Positions 54,064 to 62,775 of a stretch of 64,000 bases of DNA are shown piece by piece. The translations under genes and the position numbers were made by a program. The notes below the pieces were generated by a model. The model was not told where the DNA came from. It did no database searches and saw only the letters and a list, made by a program, of their open reading frames with translations. Origin of the DNA: Pantoea vagans (lineage in GTDB: Bacteria; Pseudomonadota; Gammaproteobacteria; Enterobacterales; Enterobacteriaceae); contig NZ_CP011427.1 in NCBI RefSeq assembly GCF_001506165.1, forward strand, positions 434,001 through 498,000, in the 5' to 3' direction. Within the stretch, counting starts at the first letter, position 1, and each line of letters opens with the position of its first letter.

Positions 54064-54257
54064 GGTGGACCTTATAATTGGTATTTGTCGTCAAATCGGT
54101 TATCGGCGGACGCGGTTAAAAATTCACCGCCAAAGTTGGTAGTTGCAGAATTTTTTTACCGAATGGTCTGAAGGTTGCTGTAAAAGCCAGCAGTCAGCGG
54201 GTTTTTGCAGAAAAGCGTTTGACGGTGCGGCCTGAGTAGGGTTTAATGCGCCCCGTT

Positions 54258-54333
54258 GCCCGGATAGCTCAGTCGGTAGAGCAGGGGATTGAAAATCCCC
54301 GTGTCCGTGGTTCGATTCCGCGTCCGGGCACCA
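54258..54333 (+). tRNA. tRNA-Phe (GAA)
   Basis: A 76-nt cloverleaf: acceptor GCCCGGA/TCCGGGC, D-loop AGCTCAGTCGGTAGAGC, anticodon arm GGGGATTGAAAATCCCC with GAA, T-loop GGTTCGATTCC, and encoded CCA. It is on the plus strand and followed by a terminator. Confidence 0.98.
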
Positions 54334-54341
54334 ACATTCTG

Positions 54342-54368
54342 AAAACCCAGCCTTATGGCTGGGTTTTT
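54342..54368 (+). terminator. Terminator of tRNA-Phe
   Basis: AAAACCCAGCC-TTAT-GGCTGGGTTTTT: a perfect stem with T-run, starting 8 bp after the tRNA. Confidence 0.92.
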
Positions 54369-54396
54369 GCTTTTCAGAGATCGCATCCACCCCTCA

Positions 54397-54729
54397 TCAT
54401 TGAACAAGTAGATGCTGTAGTAATTCACGGCTCTTATTCAAATCATCAAACTGTCTTTCAATCTGCTGAAGCTGATCCTGAATTTTGTTTTTCAGCGCAT
54501 CGCAGGGGGCAGTTCCTGAGTTCACGCAGTTGAGCAAGCCGATGATGGTCGGCAACGTAAAGCCCGCCCGGTTCAGCACTAATATTCGCTCCACTCGCGA
54601 AACATCATCGACCGTATAGCGCCGATATCCGGTCTCTGTTCGTTCTGGAACAAGTAACCCCGCCTCTTCGTAATAGCGCAGCATACGAATGCTCACACCG
54701 GTTAACGTGGCCAGCTTTCCTATTTGCAT
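54397..54729 (-). CDS. MerR-family transcriptional regulator
   Basis: The 110-aa protein has the MerR winged HTH (MQIGKLATLTGVSIRMLRYYEEAGLL, 1-26; GYRRYTVDDV), then a coiled-coil dimerisation helix (about 75-110). A Cys pair (NCVNSGTAPC, about 68-77) may sense metal or redox or aldehyde, though this is uncertain. The start at 54729 gives the standard MerR N terminus. It is divergent from the EthD gene and flanks a typical MerR-type promoter. Confidence 0.88.
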   Translation of the reverse strand: MQIGKLATLTGVSIRMLRYYEEAGLLVPERTETGYRRYTVDDVSRVERILVLNRAGFTLPTIIGLLNCVNSGTAPCDALKNKIQDQLQQIERQFDDLNKSRELLQHLLVQ

Positions 54730-54739
54730 AATGTCCCTC

Positions 54740-54771
54740 TTGACCCTGACAGCACTGTCAGAGTGTAGGCT
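54740..54771 (+). promoter_or_regulatory. MerR-type promoter with long spacer and perfect operator
   Basis: A -35 TTGACC (54740-54745) and a -10-like TAGGCT (54766-54771) are 20 bp apart, longer than the usual 17. Between them lies the perfect dyad CTGACAG-CA-CTGTCAG (54746-54761). This is the layout that MerR proteins activate by untwisting DNA. It drives the EthD gene 32 bp downstream. Confidence 0.75.
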
Positions 54772-54802
54772 TTGAGCTTCATAGTGAAAAGGAGTAAAGA
54801 AG

Positions 54803-55183
54803 ATGTTGAAGCTAATCATGTGCGCAAAGAGAAACCCCGCAATTTCACGTGAGGAATTCGATCATCACTGGCGCAATGTTCATGCGCCACTGGTTCGCAA
54901 GCATGCGGAATTGTTAGGTATACGGCGCTACATCCAGACGGTGCCCTATGCCAACCCGGAGGCGCAAGATGCTTTACAGAAAACGCGCGGGACTTTAGCC
55001 GTCGATTTTGATGGCTGCGCGGAATTGTGGTGGGATGATTTACCTTCGCATCTCGCGGCCCGAAAAACGGAACAGGGTTTGGCGGCATTACGTGAGTTAA
55101 TAGAAGATGAGCGCAAATTCGTGGATCTTGAAAACTCTCAGCTTTGGTATGGTGAAGAGAGAAGTATTATCCCGTTGTTATGA
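54803..55183 (+). CDS. EthD-domain protein (dimeric alpha/beta barrel)
   Basis: The 126-aa protein has the EthD fold: MLKLIMCAKRNPAISREEFDHHWRNVHAPL (1-30), with conserved H in WRNVHAPLV and the barrel-closing DGCAELWWDDL. EthD proteins act in degradation of ethers or aromatics or as small isomerases; the substrate is unknown. AAAGGAG precedes ATG 54803. It is driven by the MerR-type promoter and convergent with the oxidoreductase. Confidence 0.82.
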   Translation: MLKLIMCAKRNPAISREEFDHHWRNVHAPLVRKHAELLGIRRYIQTVPYANPEAQDALQKTRGTLAVDFDGCAELWWDDLPSHLAARKTEQGLAALRELIEDERKFVDLENSQLWYGEERSIIPLL

Positions 55184-55192
55184 TTTTGCGCT

Positions 55193-57235
55193 TCATAAAT
55201 CCAACTGAATCGCCTCTATCTCGCCATCCTGCTGCGCCGGAACCGCGCAGCAGATCAAAACCTCATCCTCTGCCACTTTGGCACTCGGTCGCGTTTTATA
55301 GGTTACGGCACCTTTAAGCAGTCGGGTTTTGCAACTGCCGCAGTGGCCCTCGCGACAGCTGTATTCCGGGCTCAATCCGCGCGCTTCAGCTAACTCCAGC
55401 AGTGAACCGCTTTGCGGCGTCCAGCGGGCTTCTTTTAAAGACGACATAAATTTGATTGGTACAGCGCTGTTTGCCACGGGCGACAATAGCGTTGCAGGCT
55501 CATCGTTATCGGTGTGGCGTACCAGTGATGACGGCCCAAAAGCCTCGGCGTGAATACGTTGATCGGCAATGTTGTAGCTGCGCAGCCCGTCATACAGCGC
55601 CTGCGTGAACGGCGGCGGGCCGCACAAGTAAAAGTCGTAATCGTTGAACGGCAGCACTTGGGAGAGTAGGGCCATATCGATGCGTCCGGCAACATCGTAA
55701 TCAAAACCCGCTTCTGCATCCTCGGTGTGACTCAGCACGCGTATCAGCCTGAACCCACCTTGCGCAGCCGCCAGCAGCGTATCTAACTCGCGCGCAAAAG
55801 GACGTTCGGCCTTGTTGCGTGCCGACTGGATAAAGTAAGTGGGACGCATGCGCTGTTTGCGGCGCCCTTCAAAAACCAAGTGGCGCAGCATCGCCAGCAT
55901 CGGTGTGATGCCGACGCCTGCCGCCAGCATAACCGCGGGACGCGTCTCGCTGGCATCAATGGTGAAATCGCCAGCGGGGGCGCGGGTTTCAAGGCGATCG
56001 CCCACTTGCAGATGATCGTGCAGGTAGTTTGAGACCACGCCATCACGCTTCACACTGATGCGGTAAAAACCGTCCGATGGCGCGACCGATAAGGTGTAGT
56101 GGCGAATCAGCGGTTTCTCTGTGTCGGGCAAGGTCACGCGAATCGGCAGATGTTGTCCGGCCAGATGCGGCAATAAACCCGCGCCATCATCTGGCATCAG
56201 ATGGAAGGATCGAATCGAGGCGCTCTCATCGACAATTTTCGTCACTTTGAATGGACGCCAGCGCTGGGCCAGTTCGCTGGCGCGTAACTGGTTGGCGGCA
56301 GATTGCCAGTCGCCGGTCATCTCAGAGGCGGGTGAAATGCCCCCCGGATCGCTGTGCCAGCGCAAGGCCAACGCCGCTCGACGGCGCACAATTCGGCGAG
56401 CGCGAAAGGTCCATAGCCGCTCGGCACCCTGGAAGGCGGCAATTTCTGGCGAATCAAGGATGACGCGGGCATCGCCGGTGATTTGCAGCGTATCGCCGCT
56501 GTGATAATCCACAAACAGCAACCCGGCTTTACCATTCTGATGGATATTACCGAGCGTGGAGAAGAACAGGTTGCCGTTAAAATCAGGGATGGTCAGCAGA
56601 CCATCGTCATCGACCCGCACAAAGCCCGGTTTGCCGCCGCGATGTGAGACATCTACTTGCTGGTCCGCGTAGGTGGCGACGTAAAACGTATCGGCGGTGG
56701 CGATGGTGGTGCGTGCCTCCGCATCCAGTGCGTTCAACTCTTCGACATCATCGCTAGAAGGCTCGTCAGGCTGGCGAGCAAAACGATAATCACGCAGTTG
56801 GATGTAACGCGGACAGTTACCAAAACTCTGTGTGACCTGCACCCGTAGCCCTCCGCCGATGGTGCTCAATACCCCATTCATGCGGTTACGGCGGCGTGTA
56901 TGCAGTTCAATGCCGAGCAGACCAACTGATGCGCCATCCGTGATGCCCGCCGCAGCCGGATCGCGGGCGTCCGGCTGCGCTTCAATATCTAGCGTGGTGG
57001 CGTTGGGCGAGAAAATAAATCCGGCTCGGCCTTCCAGCAGCGTGGCCCAGGCATCGCCTTGTGCGTCAACGCTGCCCAGCACGATAAACGGCAGCTGTGC
57101 ATAGAAGTCGCGATGCTGATCGGGCATGAAATCGCGAATCACACGCTGGCCGACCTCGGCCATGCGCTCCGCTACACCTGCCTGCTGTTGCAGGGCTATT
57201 TCACCTGCATGCCATACCGAACGTTTCTCGCCCAT
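55193..57235 (-). CDS. PNPOx-like / flavoreductase / ferredoxin fusion oxidoreductase
   Basis: The 680-aa three-part protein has an N-terminal pyridoxamine-5'-phosphate-oxidase-like split barrel (about 30-310), an FNR-type FAD/NAD(P)H domain (about 330-570: RHYTLSVAP for FAD, AAGVGITPMLAMLRHL for nucleotide, YLCGPPPF), and a plant-type [2Fe-2S] ferredoxin domain at the C terminus (YSCREGHCGSC ... LICCA). It probably passes electrons from NAD(P)H via FAD and the cluster to the PNPOx-like flavin or haem site. It lies 10 bp before a GST gene on the same strand, so redox detoxification is a fair guess. Confidence 0.83.
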   Translation of the reverse strand: MGEKRSVWHAGEIALQQQAGVAERMAEVGQRVIRDFMPDQHRDFYAQLPFIVLGSVDAQGDAWATLLEGRAGFIFSPNATTLDIEAQPDARDPAAAGITDGASVGLLGIELHTRRRNRMNGVLSTIGGGLRVQVTQSFGNCPRYIQLRDYRFARQPDEPSSDDVEELNALDAEARTTIATADTFYVATYADQQVDVSHRGGKPGFVRVDDDGLLTIPDFNGNLFFSTLGNIHQNGKAGLLFVDYHSGDTLQITGDARVILDSPEIAAFQGAERLWTFRARRIVRRRAALALRWHSDPGGISPASEMTGDWQSAANQLRASELAQRWRPFKVTKIVDESASIRSFHLMPDDGAGLLPHLAGQHLPIRVTLPDTEKPLIRHYTLSVAPSDGFYRISVKRDGVVSNYLHDHLQVGDRLETRAPAGDFTIDASETRPAVMLAAGVGITPMLAMLRHLVFEGRRKQRMRPTYFIQSARNKAERPFARELDTLLAAAQGGFRLIRVLSHTEDAEAGFDYDVAGRIDMALLSQVLPFNDYDFYLCGPPPFTQALYDGLRSYNIADQRIHAEAFGPSSLVRHTDNDEPATLLSPVANSAVPIKFMSSLKEARWTPQSGSLLELAEARGLSPEYSCREGHCGSCKTRLLKGAVTYKTRPSAKVAEDEVLICCAVPAQQDGEIEAIQLDL

Positions 57236-57245
57236 GATGACTCAC

Positions 57246-57863
57246 TCACGCGATGCTGCGCAGACCGGCAGCCGTTTGGGGGAAGGGGACAAAACCGGGT
57301 AATGCTTCGATGCGGCGCAGCAGCGCATTCACCGCCGGATAACCCGAGAGATCCACATTGCCCTCCGGTGCACCGATGAGATAGCTGTACTGCGCAACGT
57401 CCGCGACAGTGGGATGATCGCCGACCAGCCAGTCGCGTCCGGTCAGATGCTGCTCCATCAGCGCCAAAATCGCATGTGCGCGGGCGATGACTTCATCCGG
57501 GTTGAAGGGGCGGCCAAATACGGTGATCAAGCGCGCCGCGCAGGGGCCGTAAGCCAGTTCACCCGCTGCTACCGATAACCAGCGCTGCACTTGTGCCGCA
57601 CCCAATGCATCTTCTGGCAGCCATTCGTGGCGGCCCGATTTCTTCGCCAGATAGACCAGAATGGCGTTGGAGTCGGAGATATAAACACCTTCATCTTCCA
57701 GCACCGGCACCTGGCCGAACGGATTCATGGCGAGGAAAGCAGGCATTTTGTGTTCGCCGCCTTTGAGGTCCACATCGATAACCTCGTGTGGCAAGCCAAG
57801 CAGTGACAGGAACAGGCGCGCACGATGCGCATGGCCAGAGAGTGGGAAGTGGTAGAGTTTCAT
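57246..57863 (-). CDS. Glutathione S-transferase
   Basis: The 205-aa cytosolic GST has a thioredoxin-like N-terminal domain ([21 protein letters not shown], with [10 protein letters not shown] and the ESD-like SDSNAIL) and an all-helical C-terminal domain ([16 protein letters not shown]). The substrate is not known. It is the first gene of a likely two-gene unit with the oxidoreductase. Confidence 0.9.
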   Translation of the reverse strand: MKLYHFPLSGHAHRARLFLSLLGLPHEVIDVDLKGGEHKMPAFLAMNPFGQVPVLEDEGVYISDSNAILVYLAKKSGRHEWLPEDALGAAQVQRWLSVAAGELAYGPCAARLITVFGRPFNPDEVIARAHAILALMEQHLTGRDWLVGDHPTVADVAQYSYLIGAPEGNVDLSGYPAVNALLRRIEALPGFVPFPQTAAGLRSIA

Positions 57864-57992
57864 CAGCGATATCCTTTAGTGGTGGCCGGGGCGATCCCGA
57901 ACCTTGTCTAAAGGTTGTCACAGCCTGTGGCACGGCAGAATAGCCGGGTTTGCAAAGTCATTATTGCGGAAACTGGAAGAATAGGGATGTGA

Positions 57993-58020
57993 GGCAGGGC
58001 GGCCAGCAGGCCACCCTACA
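57993..58020. repeat. Intergenic palindromic repeat, family D (variant)
   Basis: GCAGGGCGGCCAGCAGGCCA then CCCTACA; a degenerate family D unit between the PTS gene stop and the GST start. Confidence 0.55.
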
Positions 58021-58026
58021 GATATG

Positions 58027-59379
58027 TTATGAAACCACCGGGTTGCCGGCCACAGCCTGCGCCTGCTGTTCGCTTTGCTGCTCTTCGCGATGTTTCAGGC
58101 GATCCCAGATGCGGAAGAACGGATAGTAGATCACCATTGAGATAGCCAGATTCACCACTTGCAGCACCGTACCGGAGATATGGCCGCCCGTGGCTAAATA
58201 GCCACTGACAAAAATCGGAGTGGTAAACGGCAGGGCGATGCCGGCGGGTGGCGCGACCAATCCGGTGGTCATTGCCGCCCAGGAAACGATCACCAGCACC
58301 ACGGGCGTCAGGATAAAAGGCAGGAACAGGTACGGGTTCATCACCAGCGGGAGGCCAAACACCAGTGGCTCGCTGATGTTGAACAGGGCTGCCGGTCCGG
58401 CAATTTTACCCAGTTGCTTCATCTGACGGCTGTGTGAACGGATCAGCATGAAAATCACCAACCCCAATAGCGCCCCGGTGCCGCCGGGTGCAATCCACAA
58501 ATCATAAAACTGCTGCGTGAAGATGTGCGGAATCGGCTGGTTATGCTGAAACGCCTCAAGGTTTTCGCTCATGTTGGAGAGCCATACCGGCTGGATAAAC
58601 ACCAGCACAATCGCATCGCCATGCAGGCCCAGGGTCCAGAGGATACCAATCAGCAGCACCGAGAAAATCATGCCCGGCAGCGTGCCGCCCACGTGATGCA
58701 TCGGCAGCCCAATCACCGTGGCGATCAGATTATTAATATCGCCAAAAGGTGAGGCTTCCACGGCCAGACGGATCAGCAGCACCACCGCCAGCACACAGAA
58801 ACCCGGCACCAGCGCGAGAAAGGATTTCGCCACCGCAGGGGGAACGCCTTCCGGCATCTTGATCACCAGATTGCGGCTGTGGACGAAGCGATAGATCTCC
58901 GTCGACATCAGCGCAATCACAATCGCCACGAACAGGCCCTGGCTACCAATCATCGAGATCGGCAGTACGCCGGTCACCAGCTGTGCGGGCGCATTTTCAA
59001 CCGGGGCGAACAGCGTCTGCTGTGGAATGGTCATCACAAAGGCGACTAACGCCATTGCGCCGCTGGTGAGCGGGTCCAGCGTGCGGTACTTCTCCGCCAG
59101 ACGATAGGCGATACCGAAGCTGGAGATTAGCGCCATGATGTCGTAGGTGGCACGTACCGGATAGAGCAGTTTGTTGCGCCAGCTATCACCAAACAGATCC
59201 GCCATCAGATGGCCCCATGCCGGGATGGGCAGGTAAGCGAAGATCAGGAAGAAACTGCCAATCAGCATAAAGGGCATGTTGAGAATGATGCCGTCGCGCA
59301 CCGAGAGCACATGCTTCTGGCCAGCGACTTTCAGCGCTGCGGGCAACACATAACGTTCAATAAAAGTTCGGTTGGACAC
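58027..59379 (-). CDS. PTS cellobiose/diacetylchitobiose-type permease, EIIC
   Basis: The 450-aa inner-membrane protein of the Lac/Cel PTS family has about ten TM segments, with NMPFMLIGSFFLIFAYL, the conserved GxxE loop FNISEPLVFGLPLVMNP and PGMIFSVLLIGILWTLGLHGD. It imports and phosphorylates a beta-glucoside with the EIIB and EIIA encoded upstream. It is the last gene of the operon EIIB-EIIA-GH4-EIIC, 87 bp after the GH4 gene with a repeat between. Confidence 0.9.
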   Translation of the reverse strand: MSNRTFIERYVLPAALKVAGQKHVLSVRDGIILNMPFMLIGSFFLIFAYLPIPAWGHLMADLFGDSWRNKLLYPVRATYDIMALISSFGIAYRLAEKYRTLDPLTSGAMALVAFVMTIPQQTLFAPVENAPAQLVTGVLPISMIGSQGLFVAIVIALMSTEIYRFVHSRNLVIKMPEGVPPAVAKSFLALVPGFCVLAVVLLIRLAVEASPFGDINNLIATVIGLPMHHVGGTLPGMIFSVLLIGILWTLGLHGDAIVLVFIQPVWLSNMSENLEAFQHNQPIPHIFTQQFYDLWIAPGGTGALLGLVIFMLIRSHSRQMKQLGKIAGPAALFNISEPLVFGLPLVMNPYLFLPFILTPVVLVIVSWAAMTTGLVAPPAGIALPFTTPIFVSGYLATGGHISGTVLQVVNLAISMVIYYPFFRIWDRLKHREEQQSEQQAQAVAGNPVVS

Positions 59380-59421
59380 AGGGCCTCCTCAGGCTCAATG
59401 GCACAACAATATAATGGGCTC

Positions 59422-59463
59422 GGTAGCGGCGCGATTCATCGCGCAATAAATTGCGCCGCTACG
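59422..59463. repeat. Intergenic palindromic repeat, family B, inside the PTS operon
   Basis: GGTAGCGGCGCGATTCATCG and CGCAATAAATTGCGCCGCTA face each other as one inverted pair. It sits between GH4 and EIIC and is transcribed. Confidence 0.75.
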
Positions 59464-59466
59464 GCA

Positions 59467-60783
59467 TTACGCGTGATGGGTGAACTGGGGTAACCACGGC
59501 TTATTCAACGTCAACACCTCTGCCAGCAGGGCTTCCGCCGTGGCAACATCACCGACTAATGGGTTGCCCAACAGCGCCAGCAGCGCCTGATGGCGATCGC
59601 CGTGCACTGCTGCTTCGATGGTCAGGCGTTCAAAGGCTTTGATTTGCTGCGTCAGGCCATTCATCAGCGGCGGCAGTTCACCAAACATCAGCGGATGCGC
59701 GCCTTGGGCATCCACCAGGCAATTGACCTCCACCACCGCATCATCCGGCAGGCCATGGATCGCGCCGTTATTACGGCAGTTCACCACCAGATTCTTGCCG
59801 CTGTTGTTATGAATCGCGCTGATCAGCTCAACGGCCACTTCGGAGTAATAAGCGCCGCCGCGGAAGCTTAACTGCTCCGGTTTGTGCGCCAGATGCGGGT
59901 CGGCATAGAGTTCAAACAGCTCTGCTTCCACCTTCATCACTTGCTCTGCGCGCGTACCCTCATGGCCGTTTTGCGCTTTTTGCTGCTCTTCGGCCAGCAT
60001 CTGGGGTGTCTGCCAGTAGTAGCGATGATAAGGGCAGGGAATGGCATTAAGCGCGCGCAGGAACGTCGGCGACCACGGCATATCCTTGATATTGTTCATG
60101 GTAAGCGACTGGCCGTCACAGAGTTGTTCAATCACCTGTGCAGTGACATCTTCGCCCCGACAGGTGACCTGATGCACCCACACCAGATGGTTCAGCCCGG
60201 CAAAGCGCAGCTGCACCTCATCCCGCGGGGCGTTGAGCATGCCAGCAATCATATGATGCATATTCACCGGCACGTTACACAGTCCGATAATTTTGGCGTT
60301 GCTGTAGCGCGATACCGCTTCCGTCACGATGCCTGCGGGATTGGTGAAGTTGATGATAAAGGCATCGGGAGCCAGCTCTTCCACTTTACGCGCGACGTTC
60401 AGCATCACCGGAATGGTGCGCAGTGCTTTGGCAAAACCGCCGACGCCGGTGGTCTCCTGGCCGAGACGGCCATATTTCAGACCCAGGCGTTCATCGGCGG
60501 CACGCGCTGCCAGTTGGCCTACGCGCAATTGTGTCAGCACAAAGCGGGCACCGCGAATGGCATCGTCGAGTTCAAAGTGGACGCTGACTTTAACCTGCTC
60601 TAAACCACTCTTCTGCAGCATCCGGCGCGTGAGATCGGCGATGATATTCACCTTTTCGCGTCCCGACTCGACATCCACCAACGCCAGCTCCGTGACCGGC
60701 AGTTGTGCGTAACGATTGATAATCCCTTCAACCAGCTCCGGTGAGTAGCTGCTGCCACCACCAATAATCGCCATCTTAAGCAT
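59467..60783 (-). CDS. 6-phospho-beta-glucosidase, GH4 family
   Basis: The 438-aa NAD+- and metal-dependent hydrolase has the dinucleotide site IIGGGSSYSPELVEG (6-20) and the family sequences INFTNPAG (about 144-151), GLCN with metal Cys169, and GLNHL with H199. GH4 enzymes hydrolyse 6-phospho-glycosides by a redox mechanism, here cellobiose-6-P or a similar sugar made by the PTS. It overlaps EIIA by 8 bp. Confidence 0.9.
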   Translation of the reverse strand: MLKMAIIGGGSSYSPELVEGIINRYAQLPVTELALVDVESGREKVNIIADLTRRMLQKSGLEQVKVSVHFELDDAIRGARFVLTQLRVGQLAARAADERLGLKYGRLGQETTGVGGFAKALRTIPVMLNVARKVEELAPDAFIINFTNPAGIVTEAVSRYSNAKIIGLCNVPVNMHHMIAGMLNAPRDEVQLRFAGLNHLVWVHQVTCRGEDVTAQVIEQLCDGQSLTMNNIKDMPWSPTFLRALNAIPCPYHRYYWQTPQMLAEEQQKAQNGHEGTRAEQVMKVEAELFELYADPHLAHKPEQLSFRGGAYYSEVAVELISAIHNNSGKNLVVNCRNNGAIHGLPDDAVVEVNCLVDAQGAHPLMFGELPPLMNGLTQQIKAFERLTIEAAVHGDRHQALLALLGNPLVGDVATAEALLAEVLTLNKPWLPQFTHHA

Positions 60784-61117
60784 CGGTTCCTCCTGCCGCA
60801 GTGCGGCGGTAGAGTTCTATGATTTCGCCCGCCAGATCCTGAATTAACATGGCGTTCATCAAGTGATCCTGGGCATGTACCAAAATCAGGGTGACCGCGA
60901 GTTTGCCGCTGCCTTCATCAAGACCAATTAACGCGGTTTGCTGATGATGCGCACCGTTGATGCTCGCTTTCGCAGAGGCTAATTGCTGTTCAGCGGCAGC
61001 AAACTTGCCCTCACGCGCCAGTCGCAGTGCGCTGAGCGCTGCACTGCGGGCTGCTCCAGCCTGAACCAGCAGCAACATGATTTGCTCTTCAAAATCGATA
61101 ACCACGTCTTCGGACAT
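60776..61117 (-). CDS. PTS Lac/Cel-type EIIA
   Basis: The 113-aa all-helical trimeric carrier takes the phosphate from HPr. The active histidine is H81 in LVHAQDHLMNAM. It lies between EIIB and the GH4 gene, which it overlaps. Confidence 0.92.
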   Translation of the reverse strand: MSEDVVIDFEEQIMLLLVQAGAARSAALSALRLAREGKFAAAEQQLASAKASINGAHHQQTALIGLDEGSGKLAVTLILVHAQDHLMNAMLIQDLAGEIIELYRRTAAGGTDA

Positions 61118-61178
61118 GCAGAATCCCCCACAGCACAGGGCCGTGTTTCAATCAGTAGAGTTGGGTAAAACGGGTGAG

Positions 61179-61484
61179 TTAAGCGGTGTGCAACGCCAGG
61201 GCTTTATCCAGCACCTGCTCGCCACGCATCATGCCGTAATCCATCATGTCGATGACGGCGACAGCTTTACCTTGCGGCGTCGCGATGGCGGTTAGCCGGG
61301 CAGCTTCAAACTGCACCTGTGGGCCGAGCAGCACCACATCGGCATCGGGTAGGATGCGTTCAAATTCCGCCACTGGCACCGCTTTGATATCAATCGCCAG
61401 TCCGCGGCCTTGAGCGGCACTCTGCATTTTGGTGACCAGCATGCTGGTGGACATCCCTGCTGCACAGCAAAGTACGATACGCAT
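61179..61484 (-). CDS. PTS cellobiose-type EIIB
   Basis: The 101-aa cytosolic protein has the phosphorylated-cysteine loop near residues 6-7 (VLCCAAGMSTSML), followed by a P-loop fold. It is the first gene of the operon and is divergent from the RpiR regulator. Confidence 0.92.
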   Translation of the reverse strand: MRIVLCCAAGMSTSMLVTKMQSAAQGRGLAIDIKAVPVAEFERILPDADVVLLGPQVQFEAARLTAIATPQGKAVAVIDMMDYGMMRGEQVLDKALALHTA

Positions 61485-61620
61485 ATGATTTCCTCCTGTG
61501 ATTTGTCGGGGCCATTTAAGACCCGTCTCGGTGGTGCTGTAAATACCCTCTGGACAGACGATTTTCTGATGAATGTGAGATAAGTCATTAATAATCAGTG
61601 AATTGAATTATCTTTGTTTG

Positions 61621-61637
61621 TGAAAATATTTTTCATG
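61621..61637. promoter_or_regulatory. Candidate RpiR-type operator, site 1
   Basis: TGAAAATATTTTTCATG; its first 15 bases recur exactly, inverted, at 61722-61736. It lies 137 bp from the EIIB start, on the PTS side of the control region. Confidence 0.6.
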
Positions 61638-61721
61638 AGTGTGATCGGTGCTTTAATTTATCGTTAATAAGCGCTGTTTTAAGCAGGGTAAAGACGTAAT
61701 CAGATGAAAAAAAACTCACAT

Positions 61722-61738
61722 TGAAAAATATTTTCATG
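61722..61738. promoter_or_regulatory. Candidate RpiR-type operator, site 2
   Basis: TGAAAAATATTTTCATG, whose minus strand contains the same 15-mer TGAAAATATTTTTCA as site 1. It lies 39 bp upstream of the regulator gene, which suits autoregulation. Confidence 0.6.
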
Positions 61739-61776
61739 CATGATGAGTGTTCGCAAATTGAGGATGTGGTGAGCGA

Positions 61777-62775
61777 ATGGATATTGTCTGGCAACTGCGA
61801 CAGCAGTCGGCACGGGTGGATGCACCGGAATCTAGGCTGGCGCGTTTTATTCTGGATAACTTGCACGTCAGCGCGCAGGCCACGATGGAAAGTCTGGCTA
61901 CCCAAGCGGGCGTCAGTCCTGAAGTGCTGCGTCGTTTTGCCGCCTCTGCTGGCTGTCGCGATCTTGATGATTTTCTACACCAGGTGCGTAAAGCTGGCCA
62001 GCAGCAGGAAGGCGCATTCATCGAGGTGATCCGCCAGCGGCAGCCGTCACTGAGCCAGCAGGAAAATCGTGTGGCACTGGCCATCCTTAACGATATGGCG
62101 TTTGCCGCATCCGCCACTATTGAGCAACTGGCCGGACGCGCCGAAGTCAGCGCTGCCACCATCACCCGATTTGCGCGTTCGGTGGGCTGTGAAGATATCC
62201 GCGATTTGCGCATGCGTCTGGCGCGCGCCAGTTCGGTGCCATCAGCGCGCCGTGCACAAAACATTCCACAGCTTGAGACGATTCATCAGGCACTGGCACA
62301 GCAGTGGTCGCTGGCTGAAGGGTTAACCTGGGAGCGTGCTGCGCTTATGCTTCGGAATGCCCGAAGTGTGTTATTGATTGGGGCCGCAGGACAGACCACA
62401 CCGCTGGTAGCAGAAGTTCACCAGCGACTTACAACGGCAGGACTGGCACTGGCATGGATTCAGGACGACAACCTGCTGCGTATGACGCTGAGCCGCTTAC
62501 AGCCGGATGATTTACTGTTAATCCTCGCGCCAGATACGGTGAACAGCAGCGTGCTGAGTGCGGTACACCATGCACACATCCAGAAAACAGCGGTGATTGC
62601 GATCTGCCCAGCAGCGCTGGATCTGGCGAACCAGGCAGATGTTTGGCTGCCGCTGCCGGAAAATCAAAGCGCGCGTAGCTATGGCATTCTTTGCGCGCTA
62701 GACCGATTAGAAACGGCACTGGCATCGCCGCAAGACAATGCTGCACCAACGCAGGTCAAAGATAATTCAGGATAA
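61777..62775 (+). CDS. RpiR/MurR-family regulator with two HTH domains
   Basis: The 332-aa protein has two consecutive RpiR-type HTH domains, about 5-72 (ATMESLATQAGVSPEVLRRFAASAGC) and 85-152 (ATIEQLAGRAEVSAATITRFARSVGC), then a SIS sugar-phosphate-binding domain (about 180-315). RpiR proteins normally have one HTH. Divergent orientation from the PTS/GH4 operon makes it the likely regulator, responding to a phospho-beta-glucoside or related sugar phosphate. Its last 20 bases overlap the end of a convergent fimbrial gene. Confidence 0.87.
   Translation: MDIVWQLRQQSARVDAPESRLARFILDNLHVSAQATMESLATQAGVSPEVLRRFAASAGCRDLDDFLHQVRKAGQQQEGAFIEVIRQRQPSLSQQENRVALAILNDMAFAASATIEQLAGRAEVSAATITRFARSVGCEDIRDLRMRLARASSVPSARRAQNIPQLETIHQALAQQWSLAEGLTWERAALMLRNARSVLLIGAAGQTTPLVAEVHQRLTTAGLALAWIQDDNLLRMTLSRLQPDDLLLILAPDTVNSSVLSAVHHAHIQKTAVIAICPAALDLANQADVWLPLPENQSARSYGILCALDRLETALASPQDNAAPTQVKDNSG

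Noticed and set aside
54124..54533. Small frames across the tRNA-Phe gene on both strands
   Set aside because: The DNA is fully explained by the tRNA cloverleaf and its terminator.
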